From the NCBI GenBank assembly GCA_046331665.1, contig JAXLQK010000024.1, forward strand, positions 1 to 64,000: DNA of 64,000 bases, written 5' to 3'. Both the position numbers and the translations under genes were made by a program. The notes under the pieces were generated by a model. It ran no database searches and was not told the origin of the DNA. It saw nothing but the letters and a program-made list of their open reading frames with translations. Shown here piece by piece: positions 18,305 to 27,585 of this stretch; positions within the stretch are counted from its first letter, which is position 1, and every line of letters begins with the position of its first letter. This DNA comes from CAWBAT01 sp046331665. Its GTDB lineage: Bacteria; Acidobacteriota; Terriglobia; Versatilivoradales; Versatilivoraceae.

Positions 18305-18501
18305 TGCATATACCCAACTGAGAATAATCATGCGTTTTCCGATACAGACTCGGCCGCAATGACCCCGCTGGGTCAGCTGCGGAAATGCCAGTATCAAAAT
18401 CTGGGTAAGGTACTTCAAGTAGGAAGCATGAAGAGTTGCAAAACAACGTAGAGACTTTCCCATAGGGCATGAGGCTCAGTGATATTAGGGCCTCCTCACC
18501 G

Positions 18502-18525
18502 TTCATGCCTAGTTGGATCGCCGCC
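18502..18525 (+). repeat. 24-bp repeated word, copy 1
   Basis: Identical to 28800-28823 in the same orientation. On the minus strand both copies read AAIQLGMNG in one frame. Origin unknown; possibly a scar of a shared element. Confidence 0.75.
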
Positions 18526-18705
18526 AGGATCCCTAGTCCGAGTTAACCACGCTTTGTATAATCCCTATGTACATAGTTAGCTGCTGCGTGGCGGATTGGC
18601 TTTGTTTCCGAATAGAAGTTTCGAAAAGAAAAGAGACGGCTCCATCGCCTTAGCTTCTTTTAGGATCGTAGGGGGTTAGAAGCCGGTTGAAACAGAGACG
18701 ATGGG

Positions 18706-21700
18706 TTACCTTATGATCTGCGCTCCTGGCTGGAGCCAGGACACCAGAAAATCGGATATGGAGGGGAAAATAGTTGTAAGAAGCCCGATCAAAGGGCCAA
18801 TGCCGAAGGCGAAAAGCCTTGCCCAGAATTCGAAACCAAGTTCTCCAGGGCGTGTATTGGTGATGTGGCTGAGCGTCGCATCGCGATGCATTTCAGCATA
18901 GGCCAAGGTGGTAGCGCCCCCAGCAAGAGCAAAAGTTATTAAGAAGATCGCTCCAATCACGGGAAGCGGGTTAAATGGGTAGCTAGAAACTGCCAGTGTG
19001 GCTGCCACAAAAAGTGTAAGGATGCCCAAAACTAACGAACGAAGACGGCCAATTGTGTTCTGAATGAAGCCGAGATAGGGCAATATAAAAAACTCCTCTG
19101 CCGCCCGCACATGCGGTTTGACAGGATCTCGAGAATGATTTTTAGGATGTTTACTGTTTTCGTCGCCCTGGGGGAGTTCACTCACGGTAGAGACATCGAG
19201 GAGCAGGGACCGGGTTTCCATCTTCCAGGCCGGTACGATGAGCTGGTTTATCACGCATCCAGCGGCGATGGCCAGTTCTTCCTGGAACTTCTGTAGCGGT
19301 CCTATATCGAATTCATGGGAAGAGCGGGAAGAAAAATTGACGTACCAATCCGTGTAACAATAGCTTTGCCTCTCGCATGTCTTAAGTTGCTCCTCCGTCT
19401 CAATGACGCGCCTAGCCTCTCTTTGATTTACGGGCTTCCAGGACTCGAGTGCGTTCTTGAGGTTCAAAAGGCTCTCAATCTGGAGTGAAATCAGATGGTG
19501 GCGCTGCTCCAGCACATTGCCGCTCATCTTCCACACGGAATCCCAGGGAAGCTTTAGCTCGGCAAGTGCACGCCGCAGACGCAAGCGGTCAAGAGAGAGG
19601 AGAAGTTGGCGCAGAAGACGCCAGACCCGCAGTAACTGCAATACATCTGCCAGGATCATGGCAATGCACAAGCATACCAGCAATAGGATCATTCTGCCGT
19701 AGTAACGATCTCCAAGGCTTCTCAGTCCGAACTCGCCGAGAGCAAACCAGCAAGAGATAATGACCACTCCAAATAACACAGCCAGGCGCCTGAGGTAGCT
19801 GCGTGTAAGAGGAATTGCCGCAGTTTCAACTGCGTCACCGATATCTTCCCGACTTAACATCTGCAGGTTTTCACTATTGCGATCATCCTGTTCCTCTTCA
19901 CTTTTTTCAAGTGCAAGAGCTAGATCGATGTTTGGAAGATCCTGCCTTCGAGGTAACACAGGCCGATCTGCACCGAACAAGGACAGGCCTTGCAGCGTGA
20001 ACCAGAACCATGCATACATCCCGAGCATTAGCAGGACTTCCGGCAACAAGGGCGAGACACCATTGCGGAGGTAGACGCTACGCCAGAATGTCGGGGGACC
20101 GTTGGAGAGATCTAGGTGAGAGGCAAGAAAGGTCCGCCGTAAGGCTATAAGTATTACTAACGACAGTAGCCACATCCACCAGGCCTTAGGGCGCCAAAAT
20201 CTAATTCGGATTGAGTCCTCTTTTCTTATCTCCGGTGAAAGAAGTTTTAGACGCAAATTCAAAAGGCAACCCAGCAATCCGGAACTTACCAGCGTAGCCA
20301 GCGTCACAGTCATGACTATTTTTGAACCCGGCGCAAGAATCTGAAAACCTCTCCACAGCAGAAAACCAAGTAAAACCCCTAGATATCCGAGGATGAGACT
20401 GCCAAGAAAAATAAGCAAGCAGTGCTGTATCCTTGGTATCGGAGCGAAGTGGGCCCGTGCCCTTGGGGAGCCGATAACAGATCCTTTCCAACAACAGTAA
20501 AAGTGCCAAGTGCTGAGCATCATGCATATGACGAGCAACCCCCCCATCTCACCGGGTAGCTCGAACCAGCCTGCTCGTGGAGGCTTCGAAATCACGCTGG
20601 AAAAAGAAGTTTCATCTGCTTCCAGTAGCGACCGGTCTGCATCACTATTGGGAAGCTGAGTGGGACCATCACGCTGCGTGATGGAGTTGACAACAGCCAC
20701 TGGCCAGAACTGGCGGTGTCCCACAACTAAAATCCATGTGGCAGGACGCTGATTGTCTTTGTAATTCCAGGGTTGGCACAGTTTGTTGTCGTCGAGAGGA
20801 GCGGTCAAATTCATGGCCCAACGTGGTGGAGTGTAATCAATAATCGGGACGGGTCCTGACTTGCCATCCGAGTGTATGAGCTTCCTGGCCGCAATGTAGA
20901 TCCCTTCAGCGTAATCCTGGGGAAAAACTCTGTAGCTGTTGTCTTTCTGGGTCCAGCTGAGCAATGGGTAAGGTGACAGCAGCATGACTCCCCGTAGTGA
21001 GGCGCCTTGCATCCCACGCCGGAACAATAAGTCAGCTCCGTCAATCACCACGCGGCCAGCGGGGTACGAGCGTCGCAGAAATTCGCTCAGAAACAGCTGA
21101 TCGAGAGAGTTGCTGCTGCGCAAAATCACAAATTCGATGTGTTTCTGGTCCAGAATATTGGCGATCCCAAATAAGGCCGTCTCCTGCGCCAGCGGCGTCA
21201 AATCACCCCCATAGGTGCGCACGGTATCGTGCTCCGCAGTAGCCGACTCGCTCAGATCGGCGCGGAGCATCGAGCTGGGAACATTGCCTTGTTGTTTGCC
21301 AGAGCTGAAAATGGACTGCTTCTCATAGGCGGAACGTAGTGTGGCAATGTCACGTGGATAATAGAGATAAATTGGCCATTGGTTGTCGCCTTGCTGACCA
21401 CAGCAGCGCGGGGGGCCATCAGTATTGTTTGTTGGCTCATTGCTTTTTACACTTGGCGCCTTGGTATTTTCGAGTTGCTCCTTTCCAAATGCAGTTTCGT
21501 CTTCCGAAAGGATCGCTACCTTATCCAACGAATATCCTTGGTGTTGCAGATAACAGAGAAATCGGTCCGTTATGAGCGAATCACTCTCGTAGTACGTACG
21601 AAACTCAACTTTGGGAGTTCCACTCTCTTCAGTTTTTGGCAGTGATGCTTTCTGTTTTGCGAGGAAGGACTTGAACCAGCCAACGTTGGTTTCCGATGAT

Positions 21701-22620
21701 GCGCTGCCGCTGAAAATCTTAATCCCGCCATTTTCGTACTGCTTAAACACGTTGATAGGGGATTCAGCTATGGTCGGATTCTTTCGGTTTTGTTGTGAAA
21801 TGTGATTCGGGTTTTTCGAATCCCGTGGCTCAAGGGTTCCCAATGCCAGCTCTCGCGCTAATGACGGCAAAGAGCCAGAAAATGTTGGGCCGAGAATTCG
21901 CAGAGGTTCACGATTGTGACTTGGTTTTAAGACCTGCATCCATTGAAGGGCATGTTCAAATTGCAAATCGTTCAAACCACCCGTTGGCTGCTCCGCAACC
22001 ACGAACACCACCAGGCCTTCCGCATAAGGCCCGATAATATTCTCCTTTTTCAACGGGTTCCACTGTGTGCCTCGGCGGAAGATCATGATGCCGGGCTGAT
22101 TTTGTTCCTCGGTCTCCAACCTTTTTGCTTCTCTTTCATCACTCAGTAGTTCGTACCCTTTCTCGGTCTGGCTCCAGGGGAACCATGATCCGTCGTACGC
22201 ATAGTTCTCATCCTGTAGTGCTTGCTGGATGGCTTCAATGGAACGGTCGAAAAATAGCGGCAGATGGGTCTGAACCGGGTTGGCGACTAGCGTGATCAAG
22301 AATTGCAGATTTGCCGCTTCTGTCTTTGCGATGTTGTTGGGACCTGTATCCTCATCTTCCAGGCAAAAATCAGGGTAGGGGACTTCTTTTTCAAAGAATC
22401 GTCTCAGCTGCTTTTTGATCTGTTGACACGGTGGAATTAGCTTTAGTGAAGGAGACTTAGAAGCTTCGGCTTTCTTGTTACCATGACTCGAAGTGAATTT
22501 CCCCGGATGAGTCTTGGTCTCTGAATCAGGCTTGGACTCCGAGCCTTGGCGGGGCAGGTAGGACATCCCCAGAATAGTTAACAAAACTGCGATAACGCCT
22601 ACGCCTCCCTTACGATTCAT
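18706..22620 (-). CDS. Very large multi-pass membrane protein with periplasmic receptor-like domain
   Basis: 1304 residues; GAGG 8 bases before ATG. One N-terminal membrane segment (GVGVIAVLLTILGMSYLP) precedes an extracytoplasmic region of about 650 residues. Parts of this recall type I periplasmic binding folds: RILGPTFSGSLPSLARELAL, DKVAILSEDETAFG, LYYPRDIATLRSAYEKQSIF, SLRGVMLLSPYPLLSW. About ten hydrophobic segments follow, near residues 690-885, 945-995 and 1195-1290, with a cytoplasmic helical insert rich in Arg/Leu (LLRQLLLSLDRLRLRRALAE) between. The conserved-looking C-terminus has GGATTLAYAEMHRDATLSHI. No named family recognised; a membrane sensor or gate is inference. It is divergent from the DUF2235 gene. 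Confidence 0.75.
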   Translation of the reverse strand: MNRKGGVGVIAVLLTILGMSYLPRQGSESKPDSETKTHPGKFTSSHGNKKAEASKSPSLKLIPPCQQIKKQLRRFFEKEVPYPDFCLEDEDTGPNNIAKTEAANLQFLITLVANPVQTHLPLFFDRSIEAIQQALQDENYAYDGSWFPWSQTEKGYELLSDEREAKRLETEEQNQPGIMIFRRGTQWNPLKKENIIGPYAEGLVVFVVAEQPTGGLNDLQFEHALQWMQVLKPSHNREPLRILGPTFSGSLPSLARELALGTLEPRDSKNPNHISQQNRKNPTIAESPINVFKQYENGGIKIFSGSASSETNVGWFKSFLAKQKASLPKTEESGTPKVEFRTYYESDSLITDRFLCYLQHQGYSLDKVAILSEDETAFGKEQLENTKAPSVKSNEPTNNTDGPPRCCGQQGDNQWPIYLYYPRDIATLRSAYEKQSIFSSGKQQGNVPSSMLRADLSESATAEHDTVRTYGGDLTPLAQETALFGIANILDQKHIEFVILRSSNSLDQLFLSEFLRRSYPAGRVVIDGADLLFRRGMQGASLRGVMLLSPYPLLSWTQKDNSYRVFPQDYAEGIYIAARKLIHSDGKSGPVPIIDYTPPRWAMNLTAPLDDNKLCQPWNYKDNQRPATWILVVGHRQFWPVAVVNSITQRDGPTQLPNSDADRSLLEADETSFSSVISKPPRAGWFELPGEMGGLLVICMMLSTWHFYCCWKGSVIGSPRARAHFAPIPRIQHCLLIFLGSLILGYLGVLLGFLLWRGFQILAPGSKIVMTVTLATLVSSGLLGCLLNLRLKLLSPEIRKEDSIRIRFWRPKAWWMWLLSLVILIALRRTFLASHLDLSNGPPTFWRSVYLRNGVSPLLPEVLLMLGMYAWFWFTLQGLSLFGADRPVLPRRQDLPNIDLALALEKSEEEQDDRNSENLQMLSREDIGDAVETAAIPLTRSYLRRLAVLFGVVIISCWFALGEFGLRSLGDRYYGRMILLLVCLCIAMILADVLQLLRVWRLLRQLLLSLDRLRLRRALAELKLPWDSVWKMSGNVLEQRHHLISLQIESLLNLKNALESWKPVNQREARRVIETEEQLKTCERQSYCYTDWYVNFSSRSSHEFDIGPLQKFQEELAIAAGCVINQLIVPAWKMETRSLLLDVSTVSELPQGDENSKHPKNHSRDPVKPHVRAAEEFFILPYLGFIQNTIGRLRSLVLGILTLFVAATLAVSSYPFNPLPVIGAIFLITFALAGGATTLAYAEMHRDATLSHITNTRPGELGFEFWARLFAFGIGPLIGLLTTIFPSISDFLVSWLQPGAQIIR

Positions 22621-22661
22621 TTAGAAACCTCACTTCAAGTAAATAGAGGGAGTTCCCCATG

Positions 22662-22684
22662 AAATCTGGCTGACCGCCAGATTT
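22662..22684. promoter_or_regulatory. 9-bp perfect inverted repeat upstream of the large membrane protein
   Basis: AAATCTGGC-TGACC-GCCAGATTT lies 41-64 bases upstream of the ATG at 22620. It could be an operator or a leader hairpin; it is the only strong dyad in this intergenic region. Confidence 0.45.
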
Positions 22685-23633
22685 AGTAGTGCGACACGGA
22701 CCTTGTGATTGGACGGTATAGGGGCGAATCATCCATACCAACCCTCAGTGGGCTGACATCGATGAGGATGTGGTTACACTCTGCCAAGACGAAACCACAG
22801 GTGACTCGTTCGAGGCTGGAACAATCCCTGTAATCTCCCTAATCTGGCTATTACCACGAGTGTTCAGCTTCTCGTGCTAAGGTCGCGTGAATAGTAACGC
22901 TTCCCGGAATGAGCACAAGAGGCTCGAAGAATGACGTTCTAAAACAGTGGTTAATGGATGATATTAATTGTGCATTATCCTGCAATGATTCATCGCTTGT
23001 TGTCAAGAATAATTGGGCTGGGGTCATGTCAAGCTGCTTGTGTAAACACTCGGAGGGTGCGATCTACTGATGCTTTCTACCTTCATTTCGTTCGGGCAAC
23101 GTCAACTGGTTTTCGCTCCTCCACAGATTAAATAGAGAGCCAGTTCATTCACACCCCTTGTTCTCAACTAATCCGGGTAATTACATTTTGTTGTCATCCT
23201 GCAATTTGAGTGATTGAAGAATGGATGGCATCTTTCACAACGATTTCTTTTTCGACATTCGCTCATGGTTGAAGAGACCCAGGAAAATTGGAGTTGATTC
23301 GCCCAGAGACTTATTGGAGCCGTTCGCAGCAACTTGGCTGGCATACTCGTTCGGGCTGGGGGGCCGCATTGGCCGGGAAATAGAGGCGAGGCAGATCCTA
23401 TATTCTTATGGATCTCGATTTCTCTTCTCACTGGTCTAAAGGATTCCTCTACCTGGCATCCTTCAGGTTGAAGCGCAGTTCTCCGCAAGTGTGTCTCGAC
23501 TCTTGGAAAACGCGCCATAAGAGGGATTTTCTGTCCTCAATAGAATCATTGATTGAATTTTCAGGTATACTCTGTAAACAAGACCCATCAAGATTTCTAA
23601 ATCAATGAGAGAGCATGCCGCCGGAGGAATTCT
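22685..23633. other. Divergent intergenic region without supported genes
   Basis: About 950 bp between the 1304-residue protein and DUF2235. Open frames up to 116 residues exist but none has a ribosome site plus recognisable protein features. It must hold the DUF2235 promoter; TATACT near 23568 is a possible -10. Confidence 0.5.
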
Positions 23634-25208
23634 ATGGCGAAGAATATCGTTGTTTGCTCGGATGGTACTGGCAACACAGCCATTAAGGGACGCGGTACGA
23701 ACGTCTTCAAAATTTTTGAAGCTGTTGATCTAAATGGTCACCGGACCAATCCGCATCTTACACCGCAGGTGGCCATTTATGACGACGGGGTAGGAACAGA
23801 AGACTTTAAACCGATCAAGATATTCGCCGGTGCCACGGGCTTCGGACTGGCCCGCAATGTTAGACAACTCTACAAAGCCCTCGTGCGTGTTTATGATCCC
23901 GGCGATCACATTTTTCTTTTCGGATTCAGCAGGGGGGCCTTCACGGTGCGGACGCTGGCCGGCTTCATTTCTCGATGCGGACTTCTGGACCTCGCTAAAT
24001 TCGAGACGGCACGAGCTCTGGATAAGGGAGTCAGGGAGGCTTACAAGATGTACCGGCGATATTACCGGACCGCCTTGAAAAAGGCATTGTTTGGTGATCG
24101 TGACAAGTCGAAAGCTGACCGATTCCGTGACAAAAATTGCCTACCCGGCCAGGTTCCCATTGCCTTTGTCGGTGTCTGGGACACGGTGGATGCAGTGGGC
24201 ACACCCTTCCACTTGGCAGATTTCCTCAACTGGGCCATCTATCAATTTAAGTTCCCCAATCTCGAGTTGAGCGCGAATGTGGAGCGAGCGTGTCATGCCC
24301 TAGCCATTGACGAGCGGCGCGACGCCTTCTTACCCGTCCTCTGGGCAAATGACCCACGCGTGGAACAGGTCTGGTTTGCCGGTGCGCATTCCAATGTGGG
24401 TGGAGGTTATCCGAAACAGGGGATGTCCTTGGTCGCGCTTGATTGGATGATGTGCCAGTCCAGCAAATCGTGCCTGCCGGGTCTTCGTATCCTGCGGACT
24501 GACCGGGATTTTTACAATGAACACAGTAACGTGGACGACAAATTGTATGACCCCCTAGTCGGCCTGGGCCTCTTCTATCGCTGGGCTCCCCGGGATATCA
24601 GAAAAATTTGCAGCGATCAAAAAGTCCCGTCAAAGATCCATTTGAGTGTTTTGGAACGAATTGCCCATGGAACCCAAGACTATGCACCCGGCAATTTGCC
24701 GCCCGAGGCGAAAATTGTGATCACGACTACCGGAGACGACAAGAAGGATGCCGCCGCCGAGCAGCGGGCTACCGGTGTCCAGAAAGTACTCCTCGAAGCT
24801 CACAGCGATGGTGAACCGTTGCTATCCAAGGTTGGAAGCGCCATCCGGCTGGGGCGTGTCTCTTATTATGTCTACGTGTTTTCCTGTCTTGCTGTCCTCC
24901 TGGCGGCCTCCGTTCCGGAGGGCGCAGGTTCTCGGTTTAATCCCTGCGCCTGGCTTCATAGCAGCGTCACGCTCTCCTTGGATACGTTTAGGCTCAAGTT
25001 CGGTCAGCTTCTTGCCACCGTGATGCGGCTTGTGTCTTCTCCCCAGCTGCTGGGATGTCTCGTTGGAGGTTTGTCCTTTTCCCTTTTTCTCAAGAAAGTA
25101 GCTGAACGCCGCATGTCTATGGTCTTCTCACGTACTGGGCATAAAGCGCAGACTGACTTGCGAACTGCCTTGAAGAATGCGCGGCGCGAGTCAAAAAAAA
25201 TAATGTAG
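23634..25208 (+). CDS. DUF2235 alpha/beta-hydrolase (Tle1-like) with C-terminal membrane anchor
   Basis: 524 residues, ribosome site GGAGG. It begins MAKNIVVCSDGTGNT as DUF2235 proteins do. The nucleophile elbow GFSRGAF places the catalytic Ser at residue 99. Further family motifs are AFVGVWDTVDAVGTP, HALAIDERRDAFLPVLW and WFAGAHSNVGGGYP, which carry the Asp/His partners. Two hydrophobic segments (about 408-427 and 473-488) and a basic tail should anchor it in the inner membrane with the hydrolase on the cytoplasmic side, since no signal peptide is present. Tle1 effectors of the same fold are type VI secreted phospholipases, but no secretion genes are nearby. Confidence 0.9.
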   Translation: MAKNIVVCSDGTGNTAIKGRGTNVFKIFEAVDLNGHRTNPHLTPQVAIYDDGVGTEDFKPIKIFAGATGFGLARNVRQLYKALVRVYDPGDHIFLFGFSRGAFTVRTLAGFISRCGLLDLAKFETARALDKGVREAYKMYRRYYRTALKKALFGDRDKSKADRFRDKNCLPGQVPIAFVGVWDTVDAVGTPFHLADFLNWAIYQFKFPNLELSANVERACHALAIDERRDAFLPVLWANDPRVEQVWFAGAHSNVGGGYPKQGMSLVALDWMMCQSSKSCLPGLRILRTDRDFYNEHSNVDDKLYDPLVGLGLFYRWAPRDIRKICSDQKVPSKIHLSVLERIAHGTQDYAPGNLPPEAKIVITTTGDDKKDAAAEQRATGVQKVLLEAHSDGEPLLSKVGSAIRLGRVSYYVYVFSCLAVLLAASVPEGAGSRFNPCAWLHSSVTLSLDTFRLKFGQLLATVMRLVSSPQLLGCLVGGLSFSLFLKKVAERRMSMVFSRTGHKAQTDLRTALKNARRESKKIM

Positions 25209-25536
25209 GTCCCACAGAGAGCAAGCGCCCCAATGAGTATTGCAAGAGCGAATCGATCTATCGTATCTCGGGCGAAAAGGTTCCATGATGATTGGCATAC
25301 AAAAAAACTCAAGAAGTGCCTTGCCATGATGAGGGCATCGCTGGGTCAGCGAACTCCAATCACAAGCGTTTCCATGGTTCCAAGGTCATGTTGATTCAGG
25401 ATGGACCCGTCAAACTCTCAGCCGATGCGACAGTGGGGCTGCGTGCCAGTCGCGAGTTCCTAACCCGTTAGCCGCAGGATCCGTGCCGCACTCCTCCTTG
25501 AAACGATTAAAAGTCTCTCTAGTGGTATCCAAAACA
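25209..25536. other. Spacer downstream of DUF2235
   Basis: No gene or terminator recognised. The sequence becomes AT-rich toward the operator/promoter cluster that begins at 25537. Confidence 0.5.
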
Positions 25537-25548
25537 TGAACATGTTCA
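25537..25548. promoter_or_regulatory. 12-bp palindrome TGAACATGTTCA (operator candidate 1)
   Basis: Perfect palindrome immediately upstream of the -35 box at 25558. Its GAACATGTTC core resembles GAACACGTTC at 25570-25579. Confidence 0.55.
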
Positions 25549-25557
25549 ACAAATCTC

Positions 25558-25585
25558 TTGACATTTATTGAACACGTTCTATTAT
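25558..25585 (+). promoter_or_regulatory. Promoter of the membrane protein/DCC/TetR operon
   Basis: Consensus TTGACA (25558-25563), 16-base spacer, TATTAT (25580-25585), 54 bases before the ATG at 25640. The spacer contains operator candidate GAACACGTTC (25570-25579). Confidence 0.7.
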
Positions 25586-25591
25586 TGAGTT

Positions 25592-25612
25592 GAACCTGAT
25601 CAAAACAGGTTC
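25592..25612. promoter_or_regulatory. 7-bp inverted repeat GAACCTG-N7-CAGGTTC (operator candidate 3)
   Basis: Perfect inverted repeat close to the expected transcription start, with the same GAAC...GTTC ends as the two sites upstream. Likely target of the TetR regulator encoded in the operon (inference). Confidence 0.55.
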
Positions 25613-25639
25613 CATTTCATCCATCGAGAGGAGGGCACG

Positions 25640-26041
25640 ATGAACGCGGTGGTCATCACCTATGGTCTCTATGTAGCGATCAGTGTGGCCTTGACAGTCT
25701 GGGTGGCTCGCACGTTGCATCACAATGGCCAGATTTTTCTGGTCGACGTCTTCCACGGGAACGAGCCTTTGGCGAGTTCGGTGAATCATTTGCTGGTGGT
25801 GGGGTTTTATCTGATCAACCTGGGTTACATGAGTTTGGCTCTCAAACTGGGCTACGAGATTGAAAATTCACGGCAGTCCATCGAAGCACTGGCTTCGAAG
25901 GTGGGGACGGTCCTGCTGGTATTGGGAGGCATGCATTTCCTCAATCTCTATATTTTTAATCGACTGCGAAATCGTTCGCGAATGCCGTATCTTCCACCGC
26001 CCGTTGAACCTGATAGCTGTACTGTTGCGCCTGGAGCGTGA
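25640..26041 (+). CDS. Small integral membrane protein
   Basis: 133 residues, ribosome site GAGAGGAGG region upstream. Three predicted helices: VVITYGLYVAISVALTVWVA, VNHLLVVGFYLINLGYMSLA and VGTVLLVLGGMHFLNLYIF. It looks paralogous to the 113-residue protein at 27195 in size and topology. First gene of the operon; the DCC protein starts 4 bp after its stop. Function unknown. Confidence 0.8.
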   Translation: MNAVVITYGLYVAISVALTVWVARTLHHNGQIFLVDVFHGNEPLASSVNHLLVVGFYLINLGYMSLALKLGYEIENSRQSIEALASKVGTVLLVLGGMHFLNLYIFNRLRNRSRMPYLPPPVEPDSCTVAPGA

Positions 26042-26045
26042 GTCT

Positions 26046-26393
26046 ATGAACCATCTTTTTGTCCTCTACGATGCCCGGTGTGGCCTGTGCCGGAGGCTTC
26101 GAATCTGGCTGGAAGCGCAAGATCAGCTCATCCCCTTGGTATTTGTGGCTGCTGATTCGGAGAGCGCCCATCGGCGTTTTCCACAAATCGACCACCAGGC
26201 GTCGCTTGAGGAACTCAGGGTGATTGCGAGTAATGGAGCAGTCTACTACGGCCCAAAGGCCTGGATCATGTGTCTTTGGGCCTTGAGGCGGAATCGAGAG
26301 ATGTCGTTCCGCCTGGCGTCTCCCGAATGGCTGCCAATGGCCCGGCGGGTGGTGGCATGGGTATCCAGCCATCGAATGGAGTTGGATTTTTAA
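26046..26393 (+). CDS. DCC-family thiol-disulfide oxidoreductase (DUF393)
   Basis: 115 residues. ATG 26046 follows the upstream stop by 4 bp, indicating translational coupling. It has the family motif YDARCGLCRRL (CxxC redox pair) at the N-terminus and the typical GPKAWIMCLWAL later. The length matches DCC proteins. The family is predicted to act on disulfides; it often neighbours TIGR01777 epimerases, and one lies at 27586. Confidence 0.9.
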   Translation: MNHLFVLYDARCGLCRRLRIWLEAQDQLIPLVFVAADSESAHRRFPQIDHQASLEELRVIASNGAVYYGPKAWIMCLWALRRNREMSFRLASPEWLPMARRVVAWVSSHRMELDF

Positions 26394-26407
26394 ACTGAGG
26401 AAAAGGA

Positions 26408-27094
26408 ATGAGCAAGCCAGAAGAGAAGGTGACGGGAAAAGGAGAACAAACGCGAAGCCGTATCCTGGAAACGGCACTGGATATGTTCTGTGAGCGGGGA
26501 TATGAGGAAACCACCATGCGCGCCATTGCCGAAACCGTGGGTGTCGCGCTGGGCAACACGTATTACTATTTCCGCTCGAAAGAACAGTTGATTCAAGCCT
26601 TTTACGGGCGCATTCACGAGGAAATGTTCGAAGCGTGTCGACCGGTGCTGAAGAAGGAGCGGAGGTTGGAGGCCCGATTGGCTGGTGTGATGGAAGCAAT
26701 GCTGGAAGTCATCGAACCTTACCATCATTTGTCGGGCTTGCTTTTCAAAACGGCAGCCGACCCGCACAGCCCGCTTAACCCCTTCAGCTCAGAATCAGAA
26801 CGAGTGAAAGAACAGAGCGTTGCTCTTTTCAAACAAGTTGTCCTGGAGGCCAGGGACCGGGTTCCAGCCGACCTGCAGGAAGAATTGCCCACCCTGCTAT
26901 GGCTGTACCACATGGGAGTCGTCTTGTTCTGGATCCACGATTCCTCGCCTCATCGTCGGCGCACGAAACTGCTGGTGGACCGGACTGTGAAGCTGATGGC
27001 GAAGCTCATTGCGTTGGCCAGCTTGCCCCTCATGGGGCCGCTGAGAAAATCGGTGACGCGCTTGTTGACAGAATTGAATGCCAATGAGGTGTAG
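26408..27094 (+). CDS. TetR/AcrR family transcriptional regulator
   Basis: 228 residues. The HTH domain is textbook: TRSRILETALDMFCERGYEE, TTMRAIAETVGVALGNTYYY, FRSKEQLIQAFY. The C-terminal ligand domain is unspecific. It lies inside the operon, 14 bp after the DCC gene, so it probably represses its own operon through the GAAC...GTTC sites at 25537-25612. Confidence 0.93.
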   Translation: MSKPEEKVTGKGEQTRSRILETALDMFCERGYEETTMRAIAETVGVALGNTYYYFRSKEQLIQAFYGRIHEEMFEACRPVLKKERRLEARLAGVMEAMLEVIEPYHHLSGLLFKTAADPHSPLNPFSSESERVKEQSVALFKQVVLEARDRVPADLQEELPTLLWLYHMGVVLFWIHDSSPHRRRTKLLVDRTVKLMAKLIALASLPLMGPLRKSVTRLLTELNANEV

Positions 27095-27194
27095 CCAAAA
27101 GAGGTGAATCTTTGGAATCGGAAACATTTAATGGAACGCGAAGCAGCAGGAATTCAGTCGGACCAAAGGACTGACGCTTCACAAAGGAGACGCG

Positions 27195-27536
27195 ATGCAC
27201 ATACGAATGGCATTTGCCGGACTCTACATCCCGTTCGTCATCTTCTTGGGCGAACTCATTCATTCCCAGGGAAAGAAAATTTTGCAGCATGCCTTTGGGG
27301 ACGTGTCTGCAATCTCGAGTGCGATCACCATTCTGTTAAGAATCGGCTGGTATTTGACTTCTTTTGGGTTACTTCTCTGGAATCTGGGAGTCAGAGAAAG
27401 CCAAAGCGAAATTGAGAGTTCGGATCTGTTGACTCTAGTAGCGTTCAGGTTGGGTATTGCACTTTTTTTGCTTGGGGTTCTCCATGGAGCAAGCCTCTTG
27501 AGCGTATCCTTATTCCACAGGAAAAATAGCATCTAG
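27195..27536 (+). CDS. Small integral membrane protein, relative of the 25640 protein
   Basis: 113 residues, ribosome site AAAGGAG. Hydrophobic segments: AFAGLYIPFVIFLGELI, AITILLRIGWYLTSFGLLLW and VAFRLGIALFLLGVLHGASL. The second and third segments parallel those of the 25640 product (LGYEIENSRQSIE against LGVRESQSEIESS between helices), suggesting a duplicated pair that may form a hetero-oligomer. Confidence 0.75.
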   Translation: MHIRMAFAGLYIPFVIFLGELIHSQGKKILQHAFGDVSAISSAITILLRIGWYLTSFGLLLWNLGVRESQSEIESSDLLTLVAFRLGIALFLLGVLHGASLLSVSLFHRKNSI

Positions 27537-27585
27537 CCAGTTGGAGTGTTCCCTTATTCCGGGTTCACCAGGAGGCGACAGTCCA

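Larger units (their letters stand above)
18044..18705. other. Non-coding spacer with transposase relic
   Basis: About 660 bp without an intact gene. It contains a degraded transposase C-terminus (18215-18304, minus strand) and a 24-bp word at 18502-18525 that recurs at 28800-28823. Confidence 0.55.

Noticed and set aside
18080..18463. 127-residue minus-strand ORF as an intact gene
   Set aside because: Only about 30 residues resemble a transposase tail; the rest has no support, so only the relic is annotated.
23168..23518. 116-residue minus-strand ORF in the DUF2235 upstream region
   Set aside because: No ribosome site, no recognisable domain, overlapping ORFs on the other strand.
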